From positions 1,574,326 to 1,638,325 of the forward strand of contig NZ_JAPELL010000001.1 in assembly GCF_026094475.1 (NCBI RefSeq): a stretch of 64,000 nt of DNA. Direction: 5' to 3'. The position numbers and the translations under genes are program-made. This stretch comes from Homoserinimonas sedimenticola (GTDB lineage: Bacteria > Actinomycetota > Actinomycetes > Actinomycetales > Microbacteriaceae). Under the pieces are notes generated by a model. The model saw only the letters and a list, made by a program, of their open reading frames with translations, searched no databases and had not been told where the DNA came from. Each line of letters starts with the position of its first letter. The stretch's first letter is position 1. Positions 18,223-26,814 of the stretch are shown here, one piece after another.

Positions 18223-19332
18223 TCAGGTTCGGCGCGACACCGCCACGGTGAACTTCGCGTTGCGGCCCGCCTCACGCGTCTCGCCCACGAGCCGCGAGAG
18301 CGCGGACCGGTACGCGAGGTGCGAGTTGAAGACGGTCCAGAGTTCGCCGCCCGGTCGCAGCACGCGCGCGGCATCCGCGAAGAGGGCGGGCGCGAGCCCC
18401 TCGTCCACGGTCGTGCCGCTGTGGAACGGCGGGTTCAGCAGCACGAGGTCGGCGCTCGCGTCCGGCTGGGAGGCGAGGCCGACGTCCCGCACGACCGTCA
18501 CGTCGAGTCCGTTCGCCGCCATGGTCGCCCGAGCGGATGCCACAGCCGCCGTCGACTGGTCCGTGGCGAGCACCTCGAGCTCCGGCCGGCTCCGCTTGAG
18601 CGAGGCGGCGAGGATGCCCGTACCGCAGCCGAGGTCGACGGCGGTCGCGGCATCCGGAGCCATGTCGGGCAGGAACTGCAGCAGGAAGCGCGTGCCGATG
18701 TCGAGCCGGGTGCCCGCGAAGGCGCCGCCGTGGGCGCACACCCACAGGCCCAGCTCCTCGTGGAACTCGCGCTTGGGCCACTCGCCCGGCTGCGCCTGCG
18801 GGCCGCGGGCCACGAGCACGCGCGACTTCTGGCGCGCGAGCGTCGCGGTCACGGAACCGAAGTGACGCCCCAGCACCTCACTCATGGCGGGCGTGAGGTG
18901 CTTGACACGGCCACCCGCGTAGACGACGACGGAAGGGTCGGCGTGCGCGGCCGTGATCGCCGCCCACTCGTCGAGCTGCTCGAGGCTCTTGGGTAGCTGC
19001 AGCAGCACGACCCGGGCGCCGCTCACGAGCGTCTCGTCGAGCCCGTGCTGCGCGTAGTCGTCGATGCCGAACTGCGCCGCGTTGCGCGCGAGAGCGAGCT
19101 CCCCCACAAGCGCGTCCTGGTGCACGCGAACGGCGGATGCCCCGTGCTCGGAGATCGCGCCGAGAGTCAACGCCCCGTACCGGTCGCCGATGACCACAAC
19201 ACTCTCGGGGTGCTCCCGGATTGCAGCATCCGCCTCGTCCAGGATCAGCCGGTCGGTCGCGTCGACCGCGACAAGATTGGGCGCCTCGACGTCGGGGGCG
19301 CGCCGAAGCCGCTCCAGGGAGAAGTGGGGCAT
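18223..19332 (-). CDS. Class I SAM-dependent methyltransferase, RsmC/RlmG-like
   Basis: 369 residues in two halves. The N-terminal half is a degenerate methyltransferase-like domain (VVVIGDRYGAL). The C-terminal half is a working domain with AVDLGCGTGIL for SAM binding and LVLLNPPFHSG, the NPPF motif of base N-methyltransferases. This duplicated layout is that of RsmC and RlmG, which methylate guanine N2 in 16S or 23S rRNA. Its ATG lies two bases after the hspR stop, so it is probably read in the dnaK-grpE-dnaJ-hspR operon. Target nucleotide cannot be told from sequence. Confidence 0.8.
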   Translation of the reverse strand: MPHFSLERLRRAPDVEAPNLVAVDATDRLILDEADAAIREHPESVVVIGDRYGALTLGAISEHGASAVRVHQDALVGELALARNAAQFGIDDYAQHGLDETLVSGARVVLLQLPKSLEQLDEWAAITAAHADPSVVVYAGGRVKHLTPAMSEVLGRHFGSVTATLARQKSRVLVARGPQAQPGEWPKREFHEELGLWVCAHGGAFAGTRLDIGTRFLLQFLPDMAPDAATAVDLGCGTGILAASLKRSRPELEVLATDQSTAAVASARATMAANGLDVTVVRDVGLASQPDASADLVLLNPPFHSGTTVDEGLAPALFADAARVLRPGGELWTVFNSHLAYRSALSRLVGETREAGRNAKFTVAVSRRT

Positions 19333-19334
19333 GC

Positions 19335-19751
19335 TCACCCGCGATCGAGCGGACGCCACACCACGACCTGGTTGGAGCGCCGCACGCGTTCGCCGGCCCG
19401 CAGCGATACGACCCCGCCAGTCTCGTCTGCGGCGAAGACGCGGCGACCCGGCGACTTCAGCAGCTCGTCGGCGAGCGCCGCCTCCAGCTCGCGCACCCGC
19501 TCCGTGAGCTCCGTCACCCGATTCTCGAGCGTCATGATGCGGCGGATGCCTTCCAGGCTCACACCCTCCGCACCGAGTGCCGCGATCTCGCGCAACTGCA
19601 CGACATCGCGCATCGAGTAGCGCCGGGACTTGCCGCTCGTGCGTTTAGGGCTCACGAGGCCGAGTCGGTCGTACTGGCGCAGCGTCTGCGGGTGCATGCC
19701 CGCGAGTTCCGCCGCGACGGCGATCGCGAAGACGGGGGCGGCGGGGTCCAT
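19335..19751 (-). CDS. hspR: Heat-shock repressor HspR, MerR family
   Basis: 138 residues. The helix-turn-helix has AELAGMHPQTLRQYDRLGLV and SRRYSMRDVVQLREI, the classic HspR N-terminus. A coiled-coil dimerisation segment follows (residues about 70-95, ENRVTELTERVRELEAAL). HspR binds HAIR sites with DnaK as co-repressor, giving feedback on the operon it belongs to. Three HAIR sites are visible in this window. Two-base gaps (TGA-gc-ATG) separate it from dnaJ upstream and the methyltransferase downstream. Confidence 0.95.
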   Translation of the reverse strand: MDPAAPVFAIAVAAELAGMHPQTLRQYDRLGLVSPKRTSGKSRRYSMRDVVQLREIAALGAEGVSLEGIRRIMTLENRVTELTERVRELEAALADELLKSPGRRVFAADETGGVVSLRAGERVRRSNQVVVWRPLDRG

Positions 19752-19753
19752 GC

Positions 19754-20749
19754 TCAGGCCTTCCGCGCCTTCGCGAGCAGCTCGTCGCGCGGGTTCTCGT
19801 CGGGCAGGGCCTTCGCGAGCGCCTTGACGGCCTTCGCGGCATCCGGGGTCAGGCGGCCGGGCACGACCACCTGCACCGTCGCGAGCAGGTCACCGGATGC
19901 GCCCCCCGCCGTGACCCCACGACCCTTCACGCGGAGCACACGCCCGCTCGGGGTGCCGGGGGCGACCCTGAGCTTGACGGGCTCCCCGCCGAGGGTGGGC
20001 ACCTCGATCGTCGCCCCCTCGACCGCCTCGATGAAGGTCACGGGCACGTCGACGCGCAGATTGTTGCCCTCGCGCGTGAACACCGGATGCTTCTTGACCG
20101 TCACCGTGAGCGTCAGGTCACCTGCCGGGCCACCATCGGGGCTCGGCTCGCCCTTGCCCTTGAGCCGAATCTTCTGTCCGTCGCTCACGCCGGCCGGGAT
20201 GCGCACCGTCATGGGCTTGCCGCCGACACCCTGCAGGCGCACCGTGTCGCCGTTGATGGCGGACTCGAAGTCGAGGGTCGTCGTGGCTGTGACATCCCGA
20301 CCCTTGCTGGGGCCGCCGCGGAAGCCGCCGCCACCGAAGCCGCCGGCTGGGGCACCGCCACCGAAGAGACCACCGAAGAGGTCACCGAAGTCGGCGGACT
20401 GGTAGCCGCCGCGGGCACCGCCGGGCGCGCCTGCGCCCGTGAACATGCCACCGAAGATGTCCTCGAAGCCGCCCGCCTGGCCCTGGCCGCCCGCCGTGAA
20501 ACGCGGCGCACCCATGCCCATCGCCCGAACCTGGTCGTACTCGCGGCGTGTCTCCGGGTCGGAGAGCACGGCGTTCGCTTCGCTGATCTCCTTGAAGCGC
20601 GCCTCCGCCTTCGCATCCCCCGGGTTGGAGTCGGGGTGGTACTGGCGCGCGAGCTTGCGGTAGGTCTTCTTGAGTTCGGCGTCGGAGACATCCTTCGAGA
20701 CTCCGAGCACCTTGTAGAAGTCCTTCTCCAACCAGTCCTGACTGGCCAT
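19754..20749 (-). CDS. dnaJ: DnaJ/CbpA-type co-chaperone (no zinc finger)
   Basis: 331 residues. An N-terminal J domain carries the HPD tripeptide in QYHPDSNPG near residue 37. A glycine/phenylalanine-rich region (about 85-150, with GGFGGGGF) comes next, then the two beta-barrel C-terminal substrate domains. The four CxxCxGxG zinc repeats of DnaJ type I are absent, so it is a class B J-protein, as often found as DnaJ1 in the actinobacterial dnaK operon. It delivers substrates to DnaK and stimulates its ATPase. The ATG follows AAAGGAGTCTG. The gap to grpE holds a long palindrome. Confidence 0.93.
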   Translation of the reverse strand: MASQDWLEKDFYKVLGVSKDVSDAELKKTYRKLARQYHPDSNPGDAKAEARFKEISEANAVLSDPETRREYDQVRAMGMGAPRFTAGGQGQAGGFEDIFGGMFTGAGAPGGARGGYQSADFGDLFGGLFGGGAPAGGFGGGGFRGGPSKGRDVTATTTLDFESAINGDTVRLQGVGGKPMTVRIPAGVSDGQKIRLKGKGEPSPDGGPAGDLTLTVTVKKHPVFTREGNNLRVDVPVTFIEAVEGATIEVPTLGGEPVKLRVAPGTPSGRVLRVKGRGVTAGGASGDLLATVQVVVPGRLTPDAAKAVKALAKALPDENPRDELLAKARKA

Positions 20750-20773
20750 CAGACTCCTTTCGATTCGTCCGCG

Positions 20774-20857
20774 GGTTGAGTAAGCCGCTCGCGGCTGTAT
20801 CGAAACCCGGATGCTCGGGGCTTGGTTTCGATACAGCCCTAGCGGGCTTACTCAACC
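20774..20857. repeat. Long inverted repeat between grpE and dnaJ
   Basis: Two 34-base arms (20774-20807 and 20824-20857) are near-perfect inverted copies: GGTTGAGTAAGCC...TATCGAAACC and its complement, separated by 16 bases. The transcript would form a long hairpin inside the operon, downstream of grpE and before the dnaJ ribosome site. The same sequence type recurs inside crtYe at 33276-33308. It is the widespread Microbacteriaceae intergenic palindrome as far as I recall. May lower or stabilise dnaJ message relative to dnaK-grpE. Confidence 0.8.
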
Positions 20858-20871
20858 AGCGAGAACGCTAA

Positions 20872-21456
20872 CTACTCCTGCGGCACCGCCACGGCAACCT
20901 GAGCCGCGCGCAGCAGCCGCTCGCCGAGCCGGTAGCCGACCTTGTGGACGTCGAGCACCGTCATGGTGTCCACCTCGGGGTTCGGGATCTGCGCGATCGC
21001 CTCGTGGAGGTTGGGGTCGAACTCGTCGCCCTTCTCGCCCAGCCGCTGGAGACCCGTCTTGTCGAGCGTCGCCCGAAGCTTCTGGGCGATCAGCACCAAC
21101 GGTCCATCCTCGAGGTCGCCGTGGGCCTCTGCCCGGTCGAGGTCGTCGAGCACGGGGAGCAGGGAGACGATGATCTCCTGCACCGCCAGAAGCCGGTTGG
21201 CCTCCCGGTCACGCTCGACGCGCTTGCGGTAGTTGGCATACTCCGCCTGCAGCCGCTGCAGGTCGGCGAGCCGCTCGGCCGCGAGGTCTCCCGCGCTCTG
21301 CTCGAGGAAGGAGAGGTCGGCCTCATCGACGGATGTCTCGACATCCGGCCCCTCGGCCTCGAGCAGACCGTCCGCGGCCTCCTCGATGTCCTCGCTGGTC
21401 ACGTCGGGCTCGGGCGCCTCGGCGCCCTGTTCCTTGTCGTGTTCCTTGTCTGCCAT
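20872..21456 (-). CDS. grpE: Nucleotide exchange factor GrpE
   Basis: 194 residues. An acidic, low-complexity N-terminus (about 1-55) precedes a long helix with LQRLQAEYANYRKRVERDRE, the GrpE signature. The C-terminal beta-wing has LHEAIAQIPNPEVD and VLDVHKVGYRLGERLLRAAQVAV. It releases ADP from DnaK. The start lies three bases after the dnaK stop, so the two are coupled. Confidence 0.95.
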   Translation of the reverse strand: MADKEHDKEQGAEAPEPDVTSEDIEEAADGLLEAEGPDVETSVDEADLSFLEQSAGDLAAERLADLQRLQAEYANYRKRVERDREANRLLAVQEIIVSLLPVLDDLDRAEAHGDLEDGPLVLIAQKLRATLDKTGLQRLGEKGDEFDPNLHEAIAQIPNPEVDTMTVLDVHKVGYRLGERLLRAAQVAVAVPQE

Positions 21457-21459
21457 GGG

Positions 21460-23307
21460 CTACTTCTTCTCGTCGTCGTCCACGACCTCGGCGTCGACGA
21501 TGTCCTCGTCGGAGCCGGACGTGTCGGCAGAAGGCTGCTCGGAGGCACCCTCGGCCTGAGCGGCCGAGTAGATCTCCTCGCCGATCTTCTGCTGGCTCAC
21601 ATTGAGCTTGTCGAGGGCCGTCTTGATGGCCTCGTCGTCGTCGCCCGCGAGCGCCGTCTTGAGTGCGTCGATGTCGCCCTGGACCTCGGTCTTGACACCC
21701 TCGGAGAGCTTCTCGTCGTTCTCCTTGATGAGCTTCTCGGTCGAGTAGACGAACTGCTCGGCGGCGTTGCGGACCTCGGCGGCCTCGCGGCGCTTCTTGT
21801 CCTCGGCCGCGTGCTCCTCGCCCTCGCGGACCATCCGCTCGATGTCCTCCTTGGAGAGGGCCGAGCCGCCCGTGATGGTGATCGACTGCTCCTTGCCGGT
21901 GCCCTTGTCCTTCGCGTGCACCTGCACGATGCCGTTCGCGTCGATGTCGAAGGTGACCTCGATCTGCGGCACGCCGCGCGGGGCGGGCGCGATGCCCGTG
22001 AGCTCGAAGGTGCCCAGGTTCTTGTTGTCACGCGTGAACTCGCGCTCACCCTGGAAGACCTGGATTGCGACGGAGGGCTGGTTGTCGTCCGCCGTCGTGA
22101 AGGTCTCGCTGCGCTTGGTCGGGATGGCCGTGTTGCGCTCGATGAGCTTCGTCATGATGCCGCCCTTGGTCTCGATGCCGAGGCTGAGGGGGGTCACGTC
22201 GATGAGCAGAACGTCCTTGCGCTCGCCCTTGAGGACACCGGCCTGCAGGGCGGCGCCGACGGCGACGACCTCATCCGGGTTCACGCCCTTGTTGGGCTCC
22301 TTGCCGCCCGTCAGCTGCTTGACCAGCTCGGTGACGGCGGGCATACGGGTCGATCCACCCACGAGCACGACGTGGGAGATGTCGTTGACGCTGACGCCGG
22401 CCTCACGGATGACGTCGTGGAAGGGGCGCTTGGTGCGCTCGAGCAGGTCCTGCGTCAGCTCCTCGAACTTGGCGCGGGAGAGCGTCTCGTCAAGGTTGGC
22501 GGGGCCGTTCTCCGTGAGGGAGAGGTAGGGCAGCTGGATGCTCGCGCTCGTCGACGACGAAAGCTCCTTCTTCGCCTGCTCCGCAGCCTCCTTGAGGCGC
22601 TGCTTGGCGATCTTGTCGTTCGAGACGTCGACGCCCGTGGTCTCCTTGAAGCGCTTGACGAGGTAGTCGACGACGCGGCCGTCCCAGTCGTCACCACCGA
22701 GTCGGTTGTCACCGGCCGTCGCACGCACCTGGATGGTGGAGAAGTCGTCGTCCTTACCCACCTCGAGGAGGGAGACGTCGAAGGTGCCACCACCGAGGTC
22801 GAAGACGAGGATGAGCTCGTCCTCCTTGCCGCGGTCGAGGCCGTAGGCGAGAGCGGCGGCGGTGGGCTCGTTGATGATGCGCAGCACGTTGAGGCCCGCG
22901 ATCTCACCGGCATCCTTCGTGGCCTGGCGCTCGGAGTCGTTGAAGTACGCGGGAACCGTGATGACGGCATCCGTCACCGGCTCGCCCAGGTACTGCTCGG
23001 CGTCACGCTTGAGCTTGGCGAGGATGCGGGCCGAGATCTCCTGCGGCGTGTATTTCTTGCCGTCGATGTCCTTGGTCCAGTCGGTGCCCATGTGGCGCTT
23101 GACCGACGCGATCGTGCGGTCGACGTTGGTGACCGCCTGGCGCTTGGCCGTCTCGCCGACGAGCGTCTCGCCGTCCTTCGTGAAGGCGACCACCGACGGG
23201 GTGGTGCGGAAGCCCTCGGCGTTGGCGATGACGGTCGGCTCGCCACCCTCCAGCACGGAGACCACCGAGTTGGTGGTTCCGAGGTCGATACCTACTGCAC
23301 GAGCCAT
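21460..23307 (-). CDS. dnaK: Molecular chaperone DnaK (Hsp70)
   Basis: 615 residues. [19 protein letters not shown] opens the ATPase domain. [34 protein letters not shown] and [12 protein letters not shown] are the Hsp70 signatures, and the substrate-binding domain (about 385 onward) ends in an acidic tail. The ATG at 23307 follows AAGGAG and matches the universal Hsp70 start. First gene of the dnaK-grpE-dnaJ-hspR operon, under HAIR sites at 23363 and 23425. Confidence 0.97.
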   Translation of the reverse strand: MARAVGIDLGTTNSVVSVLEGGEPTVIANAEGFRTTPSVVAFTKDGETLVGETAKRQAVTNVDRTIASVKRHMGTDWTKDIDGKKYTPQEISARILAKLKRDAEQYLGEPVTDAVITVPAYFNDSERQATKDAGEIAGLNVLRIINEPTAAALAYGLDRGKEDELILVFDLGGGTFDVSLLEVGKDDDFSTIQVRATAGDNRLGGDDWDGRVVDYLVKRFKETTGVDVSNDKIAKQRLKEAAEQAKKELSSSTSASIQLPYLSLTENGPANLDETLSRAKFEELTQDLLERTKRPFHDVIREAGVSVNDISHVVLVGGSTRMPAVTELVKQLTGGKEPNKGVNPDEVVAVGAALQAGVLKGERKDVLLIDVTPLSLGIETKGGIMTKLIERNTAIPTKRSETFTTADDNQPSVAIQVFQGEREFTRDNKNLGTFELTGIAPAPRGVPQIEVTFDIDANGIVQVHAKDKGTGKEQSITITGGSALSKEDIERMVREGEEHAAEDKKRREAAEVRNAAEQFVYSTEKLIKENDEKLSEGVKTEVQGDIDALKTALAGDDDEAIKTALDKLNVSQQKIGEEIYSAAQAEGASEQPSADTSGSDEDIVDAEVVDDDEKK

Positions 23308-23362
23308 GCGTGTTCTCCTTATGTGTTGCAATGGGGTGAAGCGGAAGTCTTCGGGCTCGATA

Positions 23363-23383
23363 GTTGAGTCGAGCAAACTCAAT
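23363..23383. promoter_or_regulatory. HAIR operator 1 of the dnaK operon
   Basis: GTTGAGT-N7-ACTCAAT. The inner TTGAGT and ACTCAA hexamers are perfect inverted copies with the seven-base spacer typical of HAIR. Lies 56 bases upstream of the dnaK start. Confidence 0.87.
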
Positions 23384-23424
23384 TTTAGACCTGAGCCGTA
23401 GCGTGTCAAGTCCGTCACGGCAAA

Positions 23425-23445
23425 GTTGAGCCGAGCTGGCTCAGC
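23425..23445. promoter_or_regulatory. HAIR-like operator 2 of the dnaK operon
   Basis: GTTGAGC-N7-GCTCAGC, a weaker HAIR site. Its centre lies 62 bases from that of operator 1, about six helical turns, so two HspR dimers could bind on the same face. Confidence 0.7.
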
Positions 23446-23477
23446 TCCCTGAAGCAACAGTCGCGGGGAACGAGAAA

Positions 23478-23509
23478 GGGCCGGGAAGGACTCTCATCCC
23501 GCCCGGCCC
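23478..23509 (-). terminator. Hairpin terminator after the phosphoesterase gene
   Basis: GGGCCGGG (23478-23485) and CCCGGCCC (23502-23509) pair perfectly around a 16-base loop. On the minus strand the stem is followed by TTTCTC. It lies 12 bases past the stop of the gene ending at 23522 and before the HAIR-controlled dnaK promoter region, so it probably separates the two transcripts. Confidence 0.7.
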
Positions 23510-23521
23510 CCAGCGAAGGGT

Positions 23522-26500
23522 TTACTCCCTGTCGCGAGCTACCGCGATGATCCCGCTCGGGTACCGCTCTCGTGCGGAGACATAGACGACGCCGCGGGCC
23601 GAATCCACCGACACCCCGTACACCTTGTTGCCGTAGGCGTAGGCGGAGAGCCGCTGGATGAGCGACAGGTCTGCCGCCGCATAGACACTGATGCCACTGT
23701 CGTCGTAGATGTCGCTCTGGTGACCGACATAGACGCGCTGCGCGACAGGGTCGACGGCGATCGACCGGAAATCGGCCGCCTCCACCGCGAGCGAACTGAG
23801 GAGGGAGTAGTCAGCGCCACTGAAGACCCGGATGCCCTCGGTCGAGCCCGCGGTATCAGAGTTGCTCACATAGATGAGGTCGTTGACCGGGTCGTAGGCG
23901 ACGCCGTGACTGCGCCAGGCGACAGCATCCGTCGTGACCGTCTGCACGAGCGCGCCGGTATCGGCATCCGCCACGTCGAATCCGGTGCCGCGAAGCGCTC
24001 CGAAGACGCGCCTCCCCTCGAAGTCGACGTCCATGCCGCGCACACCACCCGAGAAGGCGTATGGTCCGCGAACGAGCGCACCGCTCGTGGCATCCATGAC
24101 GACCCAGTTCGACCCGAAGGCGACGTAGAGCTCGTTCCGAGACTCATCCAAAGCGATGTCACGCAGGCCATCCTCGACGGGGTCGGTTGTCGGCGCCGAC
24201 AGCACCGCCACCGCCGTGTCACTCGCCGGGTCGATTACATGCACCCGGGCGGGCCGCATCTCATCGGCGACATAGAGGTAGCCGGTGCGGCTGTCGACCA
24301 CGCTCCCCACCGGGCGGATGTCAGGGGAGAGCTCGGTCGGTGCCGCCGGGATCGCAGTGAGCGCTGTTGGCGTGTAGCCGAGCCCTGTCGGCGGATCTTC
24401 CGGGTCTCCCCCGGGATCCTCGCCCTCACCGGGACCTTCGCCAGGACCTTCGCCCGTGCCCGGGTCGACGCGCTTGCTCACCGTGACGGCGACCTGGTCG
24501 AGCTCCTCACCGGGCGGATTCAGCCGGAAGTCGCGGTTGGCCACGAAGACGCGCTCGTCCTGCTCGTCGATCGTGATGCCGTAGCCGTCCTTGCCGTACT
24601 GCGAGCCGGGGAAGTCCCCGATGAGCATGCCCGTGTCGACCTCGTGCACCGAGAAGCCACCCGTCGTCGCCGACGTGCCCGTGTAGCCGACATAGAGCAT
24701 GCCGTTGCTGGAGTCGATGTCGACCTGGCGGGGGTTGGAGCGGGTGGCCTTCGCCCACACACGGGCAAAGCCGTCTGTCGCATCGAAGGCGTGGATGTTG
24801 ACCACCCCGGCGACATCGTGGAAGTTGGTGCTCACGACGAGGCCTGTCACGGGGTCCGCCGCGACGTAGTAGGCGTCTGCCGTGTCTCGGATCACGCCGA
24901 GCGACTCGCCCGTCGAGGCGCGGAACACCTCCACTCCCCGTGACGGAACCGCCACATAGGCGAAGTCGTGCACCGGGTCGACGTCGATCGACCGGTTCGA
25001 CTCGATGATCGGGTAGGGGCCGCGCACGACCTCGCCGAAGTTCTCGTCGGCGATCGAGACGACCGACCAGTTGCGGTTCTGCTGGCCCACGTAGAGCAGC
25101 TCGCCTTCCTCATCGAGGCCGATGTCGCGGATGTTCTCGGGCATCGTGATCGTGCGGAGGATCGTGTCACCCTCGGTGTCCAGCTCGAAGATCGTGCGGC
25201 CGTTCTGGTCGCCCAGGTAGAGCACGTCGCGAGTCTGGTGGTAGGCGACGCCGGCGGGGAGGGCGGCATTCGAACGGTTGACAGCGGTGAGGCGTGCCTC
25301 GTGCGCGTAGGCGAGCTCGCCCGTGCCACTACCTGCGTCGAGGTCGATCTCCTCGCCGGGGCCACCGGGCTCCTCACATCCGAGGCAGGGGCCGGGACCG
25401 TTCGGCTCGATGACCTGGGGGTCGACACCGTCGGTCACGAGCTTGCCTGCCTCGGACTTCGTGATCGTGAAGCCATCGAAGAACTCGCCGTCTGCCGTGC
25501 GCGATTCGTAGCGAAGCGTGCCGGAGGTCACGTCGATGAGCTGATAGAACTGCTTGCCCGTCTCGAGCCGGCGCAGATGTGCACCGTTCTCCTCCCACAG
25601 CCGCGGTCCAACCTCATACATCTTCGAGCTCGCCGTCGAACCGATGTAGACCGGGCCCGTGTGGCTGAGCTCGGCATCCGCTCCTTCGGGCAGGTTCTCT
25701 TCGGCGGCATAGGTGTTGCCGCGACCGTAGGCGTGGTCGTGACCCGCGAGCACGAGGTCAACGTCGTACTCCTCGAGGAGCGGACCCCACGAGGTGCGAA
25801 TGCCCAGGTTGTTGCGCCCCTCGTCGAGCGAGAACACGGGGTGGTGGAAGAAGACGACCGTCCACTGGTGGGGGTTCTCCGCGAGCACGCCCTCGAGCCA
25901 CTCGGTCTGGACCGCGAGGCCCTCCGTGTCGACCACATTGCTGTTGAGCGAGATGAAACGCACGCCCTGGTGGTCCGTGTAGTAGACCGTGCCCTCGAGC
26001 TCGTCGTAGACCTCGCCCTCGCCCGTCGGCCCATTCGCCGGATAGGTGAACTGAGCGCGGTACTGCTCCGAGAGGCCGCCATCGTACTCGTGGTTGCCCG
26101 GCGTCGTGAGCAGACGCTGCGTGCCCAGGGTGTAGGAGAAGGCCTCATACAGCTCGCCCCACTGCTGGTCGGAGTGGGCATCGTTGACGAGGTCACCGAT
26201 CTGGAGAACGATGTCGGCGTTGGGGCGGTCACGGAACGCGTTGCGCACGACCCGCGACCCCTGGTCGAGGATGTCGGTCTGGATGTCGCCGAGGAAGATG
26301 AACGAGAAGTTCTCCGCCTCCACCGCGCTCGTCTCGAAGTCCTGCCACTCGCTGAAGTTGGTGCCGTCGCCCACGCGGTACATGTATGCGGTGTTCGGAG
26401 CGAGGCCACTGAGCTCCGCCGTGTGCACCGCCTGGGAGTAGCCGAGGTCAGTCGCCTGCTCGACGGTCGATTGCGCGAGCTGCTGGCGCACGCCCGAAGG

Positions 26501-26773
26501 GTACGGCGCGGGCGTCAGGGTGCGGTATTCCACGACGGGCTGCGCCACCTCAGTGGAGGTGCGCCAGGCGATGACCTGGCCCGTCGTCGGATCCGCCGAG
26601 GGAGTGAGCGTGATGCGATCGGGGACCACCGTTGGCGCGTAGCGCTCGGCGGGGCTGAGGGTCGCGGCCGTCGCCGCGGTCGGGGGCGCTGTGAGCACGC
26701 CACCGGTCAGCAACACCGATGCGGCGACGGCTGCCGCAAGGGTGCGGCCCCATCGTGCGGACTTGCTGGTCAT
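23522..26773 (-). CDS. Exported purple-acid-phosphatase-like metallophosphoesterase with C-terminal beta-propeller repeats
   Basis: 1083 residues. A signal peptide spans about 1-36 (charged MTSKSARWGR, then AAAVAASVLLTGG and an A-rich cleavage region). A fibronectin-like purple acid phosphatase N-domain (about 45-140) follows. The metallophosphatase domain (about 145-400) has metal ligands in LGDIQTD, QIGDLVND, TPGNHEYDG, FFHHPVFS and LAGHDHAYGRGN. The second half consists of YVTN/NHL-type repeats (DVLYLGDQNGRT, LLYVGQQNR, LYVGYTG, LYVADEM) in two blocks split by a Gly-Pro-Glu-rich linker around 815-840. The substrate is some extracellular phosphate ester. Neither an LPXTG motif nor a C-terminal membrane helix is seen, so it is probably secreted. 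Paralogous to the gene just upstream. Confidence 0.85.
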   Translation of the reverse strand: MTSKSARWGRTLAAAVAASVLLTGGVLTAPPTAATAATLSPAERYAPTVVPDRITLTPSADPTTGQVIAWRTSTEVAQPVVEYRTLTPAPYPSGVRQQLAQSTVEQATDLGYSQAVHTAELSGLAPNTAYMYRVGDGTNFSEWQDFETSAVEAENFSFIFLGDIQTDILDQGSRVVRNAFRDRPNADIVLQIGDLVNDAHSDQQWGELYEAFSYTLGTQRLLTTPGNHEYDGGLSEQYRAQFTYPANGPTGEGEVYDELEGTVYYTDHQGVRFISLNSNVVDTEGLAVQTEWLEGVLAENPHQWTVVFFHHPVFSLDEGRNNLGIRTSWGPLLEEYDVDLVLAGHDHAYGRGNTYAAEENLPEGADAELSHTGPVYIGSTASSKMYEVGPRLWEENGAHLRRLETGKQFYQLIDVTSGTLRYESRTADGEFFDGFTITKSEAGKLVTDGVDPQVIEPNGPGPCLGCEEPGGPGEEIDLDAGSGTGELAYAHEARLTAVNRSNAALPAGVAYHQTRDVLYLGDQNGRTIFELDTEGDTILRTITMPENIRDIGLDEEGELLYVGQQNRNWSVVSIADENFGEVVRGPYPIIESNRSIDVDPVHDFAYVAVPSRGVEVFRASTGESLGVIRDTADAYYVAADPVTGLVVSTNFHDVAGVVNIHAFDATDGFARVWAKATRSNPRQVDIDSSNGMLYVGYTGTSATTGGFSVHEVDTGMLIGDFPGSQYGKDGYGITIDEQDERVFVANRDFRLNPPGEELDQVAVTVSKRVDPGTGEGPGEGPGEGEDPGGDPEDPPTGLGYTPTALTAIPAAPTELSPDIRPVGSVVDSRTGYLYVADEMRPARVHVIDPASDTAVAVLSAPTTDPVEDGLRDIALDESRNELYVAFGSNWVVMDATSGALVRGPYAFSGGVRGMDVDFEGRRVFGALRGTGFDVADADTGALVQTVTTDAVAWRSHGVAYDPVNDLIYVSNSDTAGSTEGIRVFSGADYSLLSSLAVEAADFRSIAVDPVAQRVYVGHQSDIYDDSGISVYAAADLSLIQRLSAYAYGNKVYGVSVDSARGVVYVSARERYPSGIIAVARDRE

Positions 26774-26814
26774 GGGCTGATGGCCTTTCTCGTTCGCGAG
26801 GAGAGGGATGGGAG

